From Bacteroides gallinarum DSM 18171 = JCM 13658 (lineage in GTDB: Bacteria > Bacteroidota > Bacteroidia > Bacteroidales > Bacteroidaceae): a DNA stretch of 35,993 nt. The stretch lies in the NCBI RefSeq assembly GCF_000374365.1, contig NZ_KB894144.1:1-35993 (forward strand), given 5' to 3'. The translations under genes and the position numbers were made by a program. Of this stretch, positions 1-7,656 are shown one piece after another; positions within the stretch are counted from its first letter, which is position 1, and every line of letters starts with the position of its first letter. The notes below the pieces were generated by a model, which was not told the DNA's origin, searched no databases, and worked only from the letters and a program-made list of their open reading frames with translations.

Positions 1-389
1 ACAGGAAGACGGAAATCCTGTGGATTTTCTTTGGAATACATACGGCAAATGCCGTACTGATGATAGACAAGATCAGGAACAGGACGGTGAAAGCGGCATG
101 ATATGATTTTACAGGCAGAGGCAGAAGATGTCTTCAGACTTCTTCCCGAGCGTCATGTCTTGTAGGGTAAGATTGTGTGAGAAATTACAGGAATAGGACT
201 ATAAAAATGGCATATGAAGTGAGTATGCTCTATCATCTTCATATGCCATCTTGATTTTTAGGGACATTTACTGAATATCCCAAAACAGAGAAAAGGACAA
301 CCACCCGTACAGCTTTAAAGGAATATCGAAACTGCCTGTCCGTATCACCCAATAAGCAATCATACATAAAAACAGAAAGAGATGAACGA
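1..389. other. Left-edge stretch without a confident gene
   Basis: No complete gene is supported here. A plus-strand frame is open from position 3 to a TGA at 99-101 and encodes a hydrophobic segment (LWIFFGIHTANAVLMI). A minus-strand frame leaving the left edge also encodes a membrane-like segment (AAFTVLFLILSIISTAFAV) but has no ATG after its preceding stop. Either could be the end of a gene lying outside the window, and I cannot choose between them. The remainder holds the hairpin at 207-249 and the terminator at 374-409. Confidence 0.3.
207..249. terminator. Perfect 13-bp inverted repeat, probable terminator
   Basis: Positions 207-219 and 237-249 are perfect reverse complements (arm ATGGCATATGAAG) with a 17-nt loop. 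On the plus strand the stem is followed by a T-rich stretch (TTGATTTTTA), and on the minus strand by TTTTATAG. It could end transcription of a gene entering from the left. Confidence 0.5.
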
Positions 390-409
390 TTAATCGTTCA
401 TCTCTTTCT
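374..409 (-). terminator. Rho-independent terminator overlapping the TPR gene stop
   Basis: This is a perfect 36-bp palindrome with two 18-base arms and its centre between 391 and 392. The TAA of the leftward TPR gene (390-392) sits in the middle. On the minus strand the stem is followed by GTTTTTATG. The last six codons of the gene therefore form one arm of its own terminator. Confidence 0.8.
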
Positions 410-1073
410 CCAATCTCTTTATCCGTTCCAATATCTTTCCCGCTTCGGTGGAAGGAAACAGTTGAAGAACTTTTTGCAGATACCCCTTAGCCTTGCCGTA
501 TCCGTTGGAAAACACATCCGACAGCCCGTTACGATAACGGGCATACTGCATCCGTGTGGGAGAGGCAATCTTCTTATAATTATCCTCCAATATCTTCTTC
601 TCCAACTCGGCCTGCAAATAATAATAGTTACCCAAGAATATATTCGCCTGAAGATTATCCGCATCCAGCGTCAACACCTTTTCATAAAGCTCCAGCGCAT
701 CTCTCGCTTCCCCGCGCATCATCTGCATCTCCGCACAAGACACGAGACCGGACACATCCTCCGGATAATATTGCAGCCACTCCTTATAAAAGAGGTATGC
801 CTTATCGTAGTTCCGTCTATCCTTGTAATACACAGCCAACTCCCGTACAAGGCGGGGAGCCGCCACACTGCCTTTCCCAATACTCGTCCAATAAAACATC
901 TCCGCCTGCTCCACTCCCGCACCTGCCGCCTGGCGGAACAAGCTGACTGCATAATCATCCTTACCGGCAGACAAAGCCTCGGACACTTTCTGTAACAAGA
1001 CATCCGCCGATTGTGCCGACAAAGACGCCGGGCACAACAAGAACCCGAAGAATAGTAGAGTTAAGGTTTTCAT
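390..1073 (-). CDS. Secreted tetratricopeptide-repeat protein
   Basis: Protein of 227 residues, probably a periplasmic or surface-anchored scaffold; partner unknown. The N-terminus is a clear signal peptide (MKTLTLLFFGFLLCPASLSAQS). Helix pairs of TPR type follow at about residues 75-140, for example the segments beginning DYAVSLFRQAAGAG and DALELYEKVLTLDADN. A more divergent C-terminal helical region ends with KILERIKRLEKEMND. The frame stays open 28 codons further upstream, but that part is not signal-like and crosses the likely promoter at 1127-1134, so I start at the ATG at 1071-1073. The gene stands alone, diverging from the MATE gene and ending in the terminator at 374-409. The TPR assignment is good; a cellular role cannot be read from the sequence. 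Confidence 0.8.
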   Translation of the reverse strand: MKTLTLLFFGFLLCPASLSAQSADVLLQKVSEALSAGKDDYAVSLFRQAAGAGVEQAEMFYWTSIGKGSVAAPRLVRELAVYYKDRRNYDKAYLFYKEWLQYYPEDVSGLVSCAEMQMMRGEARDALELYEKVLTLDADNLQANIFLGNYYYLQAELEKKILEDNYKKIASPTRMQYARYRNGLSDVFSNGYGKAKGYLQKVLQLFPSTEAGKILERIKRLEKEMND

Positions 1074-1126
1074 TTTCAAAACGTATATAGTTAAACAGAC
1101 CGTAATCACCCCATAGAAGTCACCTA

Positions 1127-1157
1127 CAAATCTACGAAATTCCGCATCAATCATCAA
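1127..1157 (-). promoter_or_regulatory. Candidate Bacteroides promoter for the TPR gene
   Basis: On the minus strand TAGATTTG (1134-1127) matches the -7 consensus TAnnTTTG. A TTG lies at 1157-1155 with a 20-bp spacer, matching the loose -33 element. It lies about 55 bp upstream of the chosen start. Confidence 0.5.
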
Positions 1158-1211
1158 TAGGCGAAAGTAGAAATATAGTTAATCTTTCCCACTATTTTTT
1201 CTTTTTCTGCG

Positions 1212-1219
1212 TACCTTTG
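1212..1219 (+). promoter_or_regulatory. -7 promoter element for the MATE gene
   Basis: TACCTTTG matches TAnnTTTG exactly and lies 25 bp before the ATG at 1245. A T-run (1195-1206) occupies the upstream region; no clear TTTG at -33. Confidence 0.6.
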
Positions 1220-1244
1220 TTCTCCATTAAGCCAAAGACTACAG

Positions 1245-2561
1245 ATGAAGCCCATAGACAGACAGATATTGCAGATAGCCCTGCCCTCCATTGTATCGAA
1301 CATAACCGTGCCTCTGCTCGGGCTGGTCGATGTGGCTATCGTGGGACACCTGGGTGCTCCTGCCTATATCGGCGCCATTGCAGTAGGCGGAATGCTGTTC
1401 AATATCATCTACTGGATATTCGGCTTTCTGCGTATGGGAACCAGCGGTATGACATCGCAAGCCTACGGGAAACGGGATTTACCGGAAATCACCCGGCTAC
1501 TGATACGTGCCGTAGGTATAGGGCTGGCCGTGGCACTCTGCCTCATCCTGCTGCAAGTCCCTATCAGGCAAGCAGCATTCCTCCTTATTCATCCCACGGA
1601 AGAAGTCAGGGAAATGGCGACGCTCTATTTCCACATCTGTATCTGGGGAGCCCCTGCCATGCTGGGACTATACGGACTCTCCGGGTGGTATATCGGCATG
1701 CAAAACTCGCGCATTCCCATGTACATAGCCATTACGCAGAACATCGTAAACATCATAGCCAGCCTCAGCCTCGTTTACTTCTGCAATATGAAGGTAGAAG
1801 GCGTAGCCCTGGGAACACTGATAGCCCAATATGCCGGTTTCCTTATGGGAATCGTACTGTGGACGAACCGCTACGGCAAACTCAAGAAATACATCGCCTG
1901 GCGGGGCGTACTGCAAAAAGAGGCGATGATACGCTTTTTTCAGGTAAACCGCGACATCTTCCTGCGAACCTTATGCCTTGTGGCCGTCACCCTGTTCTTT
2001 ACCTCGGCAGGCGCTTCGCAAGGCGAAATTATCCTGGCGGTAAATACATTGCTCATGCAACTCTTCACCCTCTTCTCGTATGTCATGGACGGTTTTGCCT
2101 ATGCGGGAGAAGCCCTGAGCGGACGTTACATAGGCGCCCGCAACCGGACAGCCTTTACGAATACCACCCGGCATCTGTTCATGTGGGGCGGCTGTATGGC
2201 CGTATTATTCACATCGGTCTATGCACTGGGCGGCAATGCCTTTCTCGGATTGCTGACCGACGACAAAGAAGTGATAACCGCCGCCGGCACTTACTTCTAC
2301 TGGGCACTCGCCATACCCGTTGCCGGAATTGCCGCCTTCATCTGGGACGGCGTCTTTATCGGCGCTACGGCAACACGCGGAATGCTCGTATCCATGGCGG
2401 TGGCAGCTATCAGCTTCTTCACGACCTATTACGGGCTGCGACCTGTCTTGGGCAACCATGCACTATGGCTCGCTTTCCTCATCTATCTCTCCATGAGAGG
2501 CATCGTACAGACAGGCCTCAGCCGCGGAGTTATCCGAAAGGCATTCGGCGGCACAAATTGA
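1245..2561 (+). CDS. MATE family efflux transporter (DinF/NorM-like)
   Basis: Inner-membrane cation-coupled exporter of 438 residues, the usual length for a 12-helix MATE protein. The start MKPIDRQILQIALPSIVSN and the following NITVPLLGLVDVAIVGHLG are the characteristic first helix and loop of the DinF-like branch. A second half with the same organisation begins near residue 230 (RDIFLRTLCLVAVTLFFTS). Substrates of this branch vary (drugs, cationic dyes, bile-like compounds) and cannot be deduced. A TAnnTTTG promoter lies just upstream. It diverges from the TPR gene and converges with the ABC transporter, with only a 10-bp gap between the two stop codons and no terminator hairpin visible in the gap. 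Confidence 0.88.
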   Translation: MKPIDRQILQIALPSIVSNITVPLLGLVDVAIVGHLGAPAYIGAIAVGGMLFNIIYWIFGFLRMGTSGMTSQAYGKRDLPEITRLLIRAVGIGLAVALCLILLQVPIRQAAFLLIHPTEEVREMATLYFHICIWGAPAMLGLYGLSGWYIGMQNSRIPMYIAITQNIVNIIASLSLVYFCNMKVEGVALGTLIAQYAGFLMGIVLWTNRYGKLKKYIAWRGVLQKEAMIRFFQVNRDIFLRTLCLVAVTLFFTSAGASQGEIILAVNTLLMQLFTLFSYVMDGFAYAGEALSGRYIGARNRTAFTNTTRHLFMWGGCMAVLFTSVYALGGNAFLGLLTDDKEVITAAGTYFYWALAIPVAGIAAFIWDGVFIGATATRGMLVSMAVAAISFFTTYYGLRPVLGNHALWLAFLIYLSMRGIVQTGLSRGVIRKAFGGTN

Positions 2562-2571
2562 AACGGCCTGC

Positions 2572-4302
2572 CTACTCCATGCTCTGCCGCTTCATCATCC
2601 GGGCGAACAATCCGTTCCGCTCCTGCAACTCACGGGGCGTCCCGGTTTCGGTTACGCTTCCATTCTCGAGCACAACGATTTTATCCGCATTGGCAATGGT
2701 ACGCATCCGGTGAGCAATGATAAGCACGGTCTTGTTGCGCACCAATTCGGATATACCCGCCTGGATACGCGTTTCATTCTCCACATCCAGCGAAGCGGTA
2801 GCCTCATCCAGCAATACAATCGGCGCATCCTTCAGCAATGCCCGGGCTATGGAGATACGCTGACGTTCGCCGCCCGAAAGCGTTTCGCCGTTCTCACCGA
2901 TAACCGTCCGATACCCCTGTGGCATCTTGGCAACGAACTCATCGCACCGGGCAAGGCGGGCAACACGCATCACCTCCTCATCCGTCGCATCCCGCCGTCC
3001 GATTCGGATATTATCCATAATAGAAGCATTGAACAACACCACATCCTGAAAAACGATAGAGAAGTTCTTCAACAACGTTTCCGGTTCCACCAGGCTGATA
3101 TCCTGCCCGCCCAGCGTTATCACTCCCGACTGTATGTCCCAGAAACGGGCAGCCAACTTAGCCGCCGTACTCTTTCCGCTGCCCGAGGGTCCCACCAGAG
3201 CCGTGATTTCTCCCTGCCGCGCCGTAAAGGAAACATCCTGCAACACCCGCTTTCCCTCTTCATAAGAAAAACCTACATGCCTGAACTCGATATCATACCC
3301 TTCGGGACAAAAGTCCGCCGTTCCCTGCTGCACGGGCAATGCCTCCATTTCATTCATACGACCGATGCGGACATCCAGGTAAAACAAAGCAGCCAGGTTA
3401 TTCATCACCTCATTGATAGGAGCATAAATGCGCGAACCTATAACCATAAATATCAGGTAAGTGAAAAAGTCCACCCTACCTGTCGCCAGCAAGCCCGCCC
3501 CCACGATGATGACACTTGCCAATCCCAGCTTCAGTATGCTCTGCGAACCATTTACCAGGATACCGAGCATCAGCTCGTTACGGGTAAGCACTTTTTCGTA
3601 CGTATCAATCCGCTCATCCAGTTTCCCCAGGTAATCTTCCTCCTGATTATACGACTTGATTTCCTGAACCGTATCCAACCCTTCCTGTATCTGCTCGCTC
3701 ACCGCACGTTTGTTCAGATAATTGCTCTCATTGCTTTTGAGCATGCTCCGCTTTACCAGGAGAATAACCGCCAGGGCAACAGGCACTACCCAGAACAATG
3801 CCAAAGTAAGCTGCCAGTTATAAAACGCCATTCCTATAGTAATCAGCACAATGCTGATGATAGAGGCGAACAGTTGCGGAACAGCATGCGAAAACGTATG
3901 TTCCAAATCCGTACAGTCGTCCATTATGGTAGCGGTAAGGTCGGACAAATTCTTCTCACCGAAAAAGGCAAGCGGCAGCTTGCGCAACTTCTCGGCAAGA
4001 GAGATACGGCGATTGGCACTCTCCTCATACACCGTAGTATAAGTGCTGCGGTACTGCCATACGGCAAAGACATACATCAATACCATGAAAGCAACACCCA
4101 GCAAAATATAATAAAACACCCCGTGAAGCACGGAATCCCCGGCATTCAACACCGGACGCAAATAATCCTCCAGGAAAAAGAATACGAACACGGCAGGCAA
4201 CATCAGGGCGATATCCAGCAGAGCGGTGAATAACGTACCTTTACAGAAATCCTCAGCCCCTTTACGGGAGAGGGCGAAACGTTTTTGAATTGTATTAAGC
4301 AT
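2572..4302 (-). CDS. ABC exporter half-transporter (permease-ATPase fusion), second subunit
   Basis: Half-size type IV ABC exporter of 576 residues: an N-terminal six-helix domain (about residues 10-310) and a C-terminal ATPase. Visible motifs are Walker A GPSGSGKST, signature LSGGERQRISIARALL, Walker B IVLLDEATA followed by the canonical SLD D-loop, and the H-loop IIAHR. The frame is open 49 codons further upstream, but the ATG at 4300-4302 has a strong Shine-Dalgarno (AAAGGAGG) six bases before it and starts a normal ABC N-terminus (MLNTIQKRFALS). It overlaps the 3' end of the preceding ABC gene by 8 bp, indicating translational coupling and probably a heterodimer. The paired organisation resembles the YbtP/YbtQ and IrtA/IrtB siderophore-linked transporters. 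Substrate and direction of transport are unproven. Confidence 0.9.
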   Translation of the reverse strand: MLNTIQKRFALSRKGAEDFCKGTLFTALLDIALMLPAVFVFFFLEDYLRPVLNAGDSVLHGVFYYILLGVAFMVLMYVFAVWQYRSTYTTVYEESANRRISLAEKLRKLPLAFFGEKNLSDLTATIMDDCTDLEHTFSHAVPQLFASIISIVLITIGMAFYNWQLTLALFWVVPVALAVILLVKRSMLKSNESNYLNKRAVSEQIQEGLDTVQEIKSYNQEEDYLGKLDERIDTYEKVLTRNELMLGILVNGSQSILKLGLASVIIVGAGLLATGRVDFFTYLIFMVIGSRIYAPINEVMNNLAALFYLDVRIGRMNEMEALPVQQGTADFCPEGYDIEFRHVGFSYEEGKRVLQDVSFTARQGEITALVGPSGSGKSTAAKLAARFWDIQSGVITLGGQDISLVEPETLLKNFSIVFQDVVLFNASIMDNIRIGRRDATDEEVMRVARLARCDEFVAKMPQGYRTVIGENGETLSGGERQRISIARALLKDAPIVLLDEATASLDVENETRIQAGISELVRNKTVLIIAHRMRTIANADKIVVLENGSVTETGTPRELQERNGLFARMMKRQSME

Positions 4303-6067
4303 GAATGGCCTCCTTTCCGATAGTCCAGCAGACAGACTGCCGGTACTCATTCCACATACGGTTATAAATTCCCCCTTTTTCCAGTAATCCGGCATGCGTT
4401 CCCCGCTCGGCAATCCTTCCCTTGTCGATGACAAGAATCTCATCGGCATCGGTCACGCTGGACAAGCGATGAGCAATCATCAGCACCGTCTTCCCGCGGG
4501 TAAGCTCCTTCAAAGCCTGCTGTATCAGGTACTCGTTCTCCGGGTCTGCAAAAGCGGTCGCCTCGTCCAGTACCACGACCGGCGCATTCTTCAGAATGGC
4601 GCGTGCCAGCACGAGCCGCTGCTGCTCGCCGCCGGAAAGATAAGTACCCTCCACGCCGATACGCGTTTCCAGACCGAGGGGCTGCTTGTCGATAATCTCG
4701 CGGCATTGCGCCATATCCACGGCACGCTGCACCTCGTCCAGCGAAGCATCCGGATTGCCATACCTGATATTTTCCAGCAGAGTAGTCTTGAAAAGCCTGG
4801 TATTCTGGAACACGAACGATACGTGCCGCATCAACTCCTTCGGTTCGATATCCCTTACATTCACCCCGCCAATCATCACTTCGCCCTCATCCGCTTCCCA
4901 GAAACGGGGAACAAGGCGGGCTATCGTAGTCTTTCCACTGCCCGATGCACCGACCAAAGCCACCGTTTTCCCCTGGGGAATGGTAAAGCTGACGTTATCC
5001 ACCGCTTTCTGCTCCGTACCGGGATAAGCGAACGAAACATTCTTGAATGCCACATCGAAACCTTTCACCGGTTTCGGAGAAGAAGATACGGACAACCCCT
5101 CATAAGACAACAAATTCTCGAGCCTGCCAATAGCCTCGCCCGCCTGCCCCAATGCCTGGTTAAGGTACATGTTCTTCATGATATTCTGGGAAAAGACGGG
5201 AGTAACCAACACGAACAAGAAGAAGTTCAGGAGCACCTCCGCATAATTCCCCGAGCTGTCCGTCATCAGTATGGCAACGGGAGCCAGGAAGAAAACGAAA
5301 CTGTTGATGACAACCGTATAAAACGACATCGGCTTCTCCCACATCATGGTATAGCCGAACACCATTTTATTGTAATTCCGGATACTCCGGTAGAAATTCT
5401 TGAAAGAATAAATCGTCTGCTGGAAAACCTTCACCACCGGAATGCCCCGCACATACTCCACAGCCTCCGTATTCATCTCCTCGAGCGATGTCATATAGGA
5501 CTGCATGAACTGCCTGCCCTTCGTTCCCATCATAAAACCCATAGTCAGCATGGCCGCCACCACGGGAATGATGCAGACCAGCCCCAGCTTCCAGTCGAAC
5601 CAGAAGATAAGCGCCGCCGCCACCAAAGGAACCAGCACCGCCCCTGCCAAATCCGGCAACTGGTGTGCAAGGAAACTATGGGTAATGCTTGCATTGTCGT
5701 CGATAATCTTGCGGATGCGTCCGCTCGTATTGCAGTCGAAAAATCCCAGGGGCATCGCCACAATCCGGCGCATCGCCTCCCGGCGCAAGTTAGACTCCAC
5801 CCGGAAAGCAGCCAGGTGCGACGCCATTAATGCGGTAAAATAAAGAACTACACTTGCCACGGCCAGCCCCGCCGCCCACCAGGCATAAACGACGACATCA
5901 TCGGAGACGGACGCCCCCTTCGCAGCAAGCAACTCCCTCACGATAAGCCAGATAAAAATAAACGGCAACAATCCTGCCAGCGCACTCAGTGCCGACAGGC
6001 ACATAGACACAGGCAACAGATACTTCCTGTTTCCCATATACAGCCGCAGCTTCCTTAATGTATCCAT
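4295..6067 (-). CDS. ABC exporter half-transporter (permease-ATPase fusion), first subunit
   Basis: Half-size ABC transporter of 590 residues and probable partner of the following gene. The six-helix domain covers about residues 15-320, and the ATPase has Walker A GASGSGKTT, Q-loop FVFQNTRLF, signature LSGGEQQRLVLARAIL, Walker B VVVLDEATA and H-loop IAHRLSS. The D-loop region reads AFADPENE instead of the usual SALD; I recall this variant from the YbtQ/IrtB-like branch of heterodimeric transporters. The ATG at 6067 lies 5 bp after the methyltransferase stop, so the genes appear to be one operon. Both subunits keep a full set of ATPase motifs, so neither nucleotide site is obviously degenerate. 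Assignment as ABC exporter is firm; the siderophore or natural-product link is inference. Confidence 0.9.
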   Translation of the reverse strand: MDTLRKLRLYMGNRKYLLPVSMCLSALSALAGLLPFIFIWLIVRELLAAKGASVSDDVVVYAWWAAGLAVASVVLYFTALMASHLAAFRVESNLRREAMRRIVAMPLGFFDCNTSGRIRKIIDDNASITHSFLAHQLPDLAGAVLVPLVAAALIFWFDWKLGLVCIIPVVAAMLTMGFMMGTKGRQFMQSYMTSLEEMNTEAVEYVRGIPVVKVFQQTIYSFKNFYRSIRNYNKMVFGYTMMWEKPMSFYTVVINSFVFFLAPVAILMTDSSGNYAEVLLNFFLFVLVTPVFSQNIMKNMYLNQALGQAGEAIGRLENLLSYEGLSVSSSPKPVKGFDVAFKNVSFAYPGTEQKAVDNVSFTIPQGKTVALVGASGSGKTTIARLVPRFWEADEGEVMIGGVNVRDIEPKELMRHVSFVFQNTRLFKTTLLENIRYGNPDASLDEVQRAVDMAQCREIIDKQPLGLETRIGVEGTYLSGGEQQRLVLARAILKNAPVVVLDEATAFADPENEYLIQQALKELTRGKTVLMIAHRLSSVTDADEILVIDKGRIAERGTHAGLLEKGGIYNRMWNEYRQSVCWTIGKEAIHA

Positions 6068-6072
6068 ACGCT

Positions 6073-6894
6073 TTATTGAATTTTATAACCTAACATCGAA
6101 CTGAACTTATAACACAACCCCGTCATCCGCCCCAGTACCTGCCCGAACAGAAATCCCCAGCGCGGACGGAAGAACTTCATATAATTGGCCTGTTCTATCA
6201 GAACCAGGCGGGCATCCCAGCGCTCCACCTCATGCCCGTCGGTAATGCCCGAGCGTATCTGCACCTCCTCATTTTTCAGCGAGTCGGGCTTAACGCCATG
6301 CCTGGTCATCATCGTGCCGCAAACATCGAACCACAGCTCGCCGCCGCCGAAACGTCCGGCAATGTTCCGCACCACCGCCTTTACCTGCTTCTCATAGAAA
6401 TACATCACCACCCCCTCTATCACGAATATGAACTCCCCGTCGGGATGCTTTCCCAGAAGCTCGTCCATCCAGCCGGTATCCAGCAGGGAGGCGGCGATAT
6501 AACGGTCATTGGCAGGCTCGGGAATCAGCTCCCGGCGCAGCGCTATCACCTCGGGCAAATCGAGCTCATAGAACACCGTTTTGCCGTCGTCGCCGATACG
6601 CTGGTAACGCGTGTCCAGCCCGCACCCCACATTCACCACCACCGGATGCCGGTGCGTCCCGATAAAACGGCGGACAGCATTATCGAAATACCAGCCGCGC
6701 ACCACGCACCCCACCTCACTCAACTTCGCACCGTCGAATTTGGCATAATCGTAATCAATACTCTCCACCAGGCTTTCCGCCAGCTCGTCGCGGAGAATAG
6801 CATCCTTCCCCCTGCGGCTCTCCTTGGCACGCATATAGAGCGGAATCAGCAATGTCTCTGCAACGATACTCTTAAACTCATGTTTCTGCTTCAT
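6073..6894 (-). CDS. SAM-dependent O-methyltransferase, TcmP/leucine carboxyl methyltransferase family
   Basis: Cytosolic methyltransferase of 273 residues. The SAM-binding motif I is VVNVGCGLDTRYQRI (about residues 85-99), the GCGLDTR form that marks the LCM family (PF04072). It is followed by an acidic segment (VFYELDLPEVIALRREL) and the family's EGVVMYF block. Family members methylate carboxyl or hydroxyl groups of polyketides (TcmP) or protein C-termini; the acceptor here is unknown. It is the first gene of the operon with the two ABC subunits, so it may modify the molecule they carry or inactivate a toxic compound. A terminator separates it from tetR, and a GAAC-N3-GTTC dyad lies 41 bp upstream of the start. 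Confidence 0.82.
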   Translation of the reverse strand: MKQKHEFKSIVAETLLIPLYMRAKESRRGKDAILRDELAESLVESIDYDYAKFDGAKLSEVGCVVRGWYFDNAVRRFIGTHRHPVVVNVGCGLDTRYQRIGDDGKTVFYELDLPEVIALRRELIPEPANDRYIAASLLDTGWMDELLGKHPDGEFIFVIEGVVMYFYEKQVKAVVRNIAGRFGGGELWFDVCGTMMTRHGVKPDSLKNEEVQIRSGITDGHEVERWDARLVLIEQANYMKFFRPRWGFLFGQVLGRMTGLCYKFSSMLGYKIQ

Positions 6895-6934
6895 AGTCGT
6901 TCTTTATTTAATATGAATAATCATCCTCAAAAAC

Positions 6935-6945
6935 GAACAAAGTTC
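6935..6945. promoter_or_regulatory. Candidate TetR operator upstream of the methyltransferase
   Basis: GAACAAAGTTC is a 4-bp dyad with a 3-bp spacer. It overlaps a degraded -7 element on the minus strand (GAACTTTG against TAnnTTTG), where a repressor would block polymerase. A second copy of the dyad lies upstream of tetR at 7595-7605. Confidence 0.5.
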
Positions 6946-6953
6946 CGAATCAT

Positions 6954-6993
6954 TCAAAAAAAAGAGAGAGCTTATATTTTCATAAGCTCTCTC
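6954..6993 (-). terminator. Rho-independent terminator of the tetR gene
   Basis: The arms 6964-6975 (GAGAGAGCTTAT) and 6982-6993 are perfect reverse complements with a 6-nt loop. On the minus strand they are followed by CTTTTTTTG. The tetR stop codon (6972-6974) lies inside the stem, so tetR is terminated before the methyltransferase. Confidence 0.85.
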
Positions 6994-7583
6994 CAACCCG
7001 TAATCTCGAAAGTGATGTACTCCGTAACTATCTTCTCTATTTCTTCCGTCCTGACCTTGTGCATAATCAGCTCCTCGAACATCGTAAACATCCATACCGT
7101 ATGCAGGTGGATGAAGAAATCGGATATGCCGATATCCAGACCGGGGTGTTTCCGCTTCATATCCCGGAAATACTTCTTTACCAGCAAAGTGGAATTATCG
7201 GTAAAATTCTCCTTGAACTTCTCCAGCGACGAACCCTGCGAACGGAAAAACAAAAGCCCCAGCAAAGAACGGTGTTTATGAATCAAATCGATGTACTCCC
7301 CTACCACATGGCGGAAATAAGACTCGGACTGCATCTCCAGGATATCCGCTCCCTGCCTGCCGTGATGCTCGTGCAGCATATTCTCGAAAGCCCGGGTCAC
7401 GGGCTGCACCACCCGGCAGAAAAGCTCGTCCTTGCTCCCGAAGTAATTATAAATATTACTCAATCCGACATGGGAAGCCTCCGCAATATCGCGCATAGAC
7501 GTTTTCAGGAAACCTTTCTCCTGGAAAATCGTCTTTGCAGCCTGCAATATCTCGGTACGGATGTCGTCTTTAAGTCTCTGCAT
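6972..7583 (-). CDS. TetR/AcrR family transcriptional repressor
   Basis: Protein of 203 residues, usual for the family. Residues 8-55 form the TetR helix-turn-helix (ILQAAKTIFQEKGFLKTSMR, then GLSNIYNYFGSKDELF). The rest is the variable helical ligand-binding and dimer domain, so the ligand cannot be predicted. It precedes the methyltransferase-ABC-ABC operon on the same strand and is separated from it by its own terminator. Identical half-sites in the same spacing (GAAC-N3-GTTC) lie between its promoter and its start and upstream of the operon, suggesting autorepression together with control of the exporter genes. TetR assignment is firm; the operator is inference. Confidence 0.92.
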   Translation of the reverse strand: MQRLKDDIRTEILQAAKTIFQEKGFLKTSMRDIAEASHVGLSNIYNYFGSKDELFCRVVQPVTRAFENMLHEHHGRQGADILEMQSESYFRHVVGEYIDLIHKHRSLLGLLFFRSQGSSLEKFKENFTDNSTLLVKKYFRDMKRKHPGLDIGISDFFIHLHTVWMFTMFEELIMHKVRTEEIEKIVTEYITFEITGWRELMKI

Positions 7584-7594
7584 AGCAACGGTGC

Positions 7595-7605
7595 GAACAT
7601 TGTTC
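7595..7605. promoter_or_regulatory. Candidate TetR operator upstream of tetR
   Basis: GAACATTGTTC has the same half-sites and 3-bp spacer as 6935-6945; both read CGAACAnnGTTC. It lies 12 bp upstream of the tetR ATG and about 14 bp downstream of the likely -7 element at 7618-7626, a position suited to autorepression. Confidence 0.5.
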
Positions 7606-7617
7606 TCTTTTTACCAT

Positions 7618-7626
7618 GCAAAGTAA
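7618..7626 (-). promoter_or_regulatory. -7 promoter element for tetR
   Basis: On the minus strand TTACTTTGC differs from TAnnTTTGC by one base. It lies about 35 bp upstream of the tetR start. No clear -33 element was seen. Confidence 0.4.
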
Positions 7627-7656
7627 AAAAGCTTTCCTTACAAGGGCAATACCCAC

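Noticed and set aside
4303..4449. N-terminal extension of the second ABC subunit
   Set aside because: It overlaps the upstream ABC gene for 150 bp and has no membrane-domain character, whereas the ATG at 4302 has a strong Shine-Dalgarno sequence.
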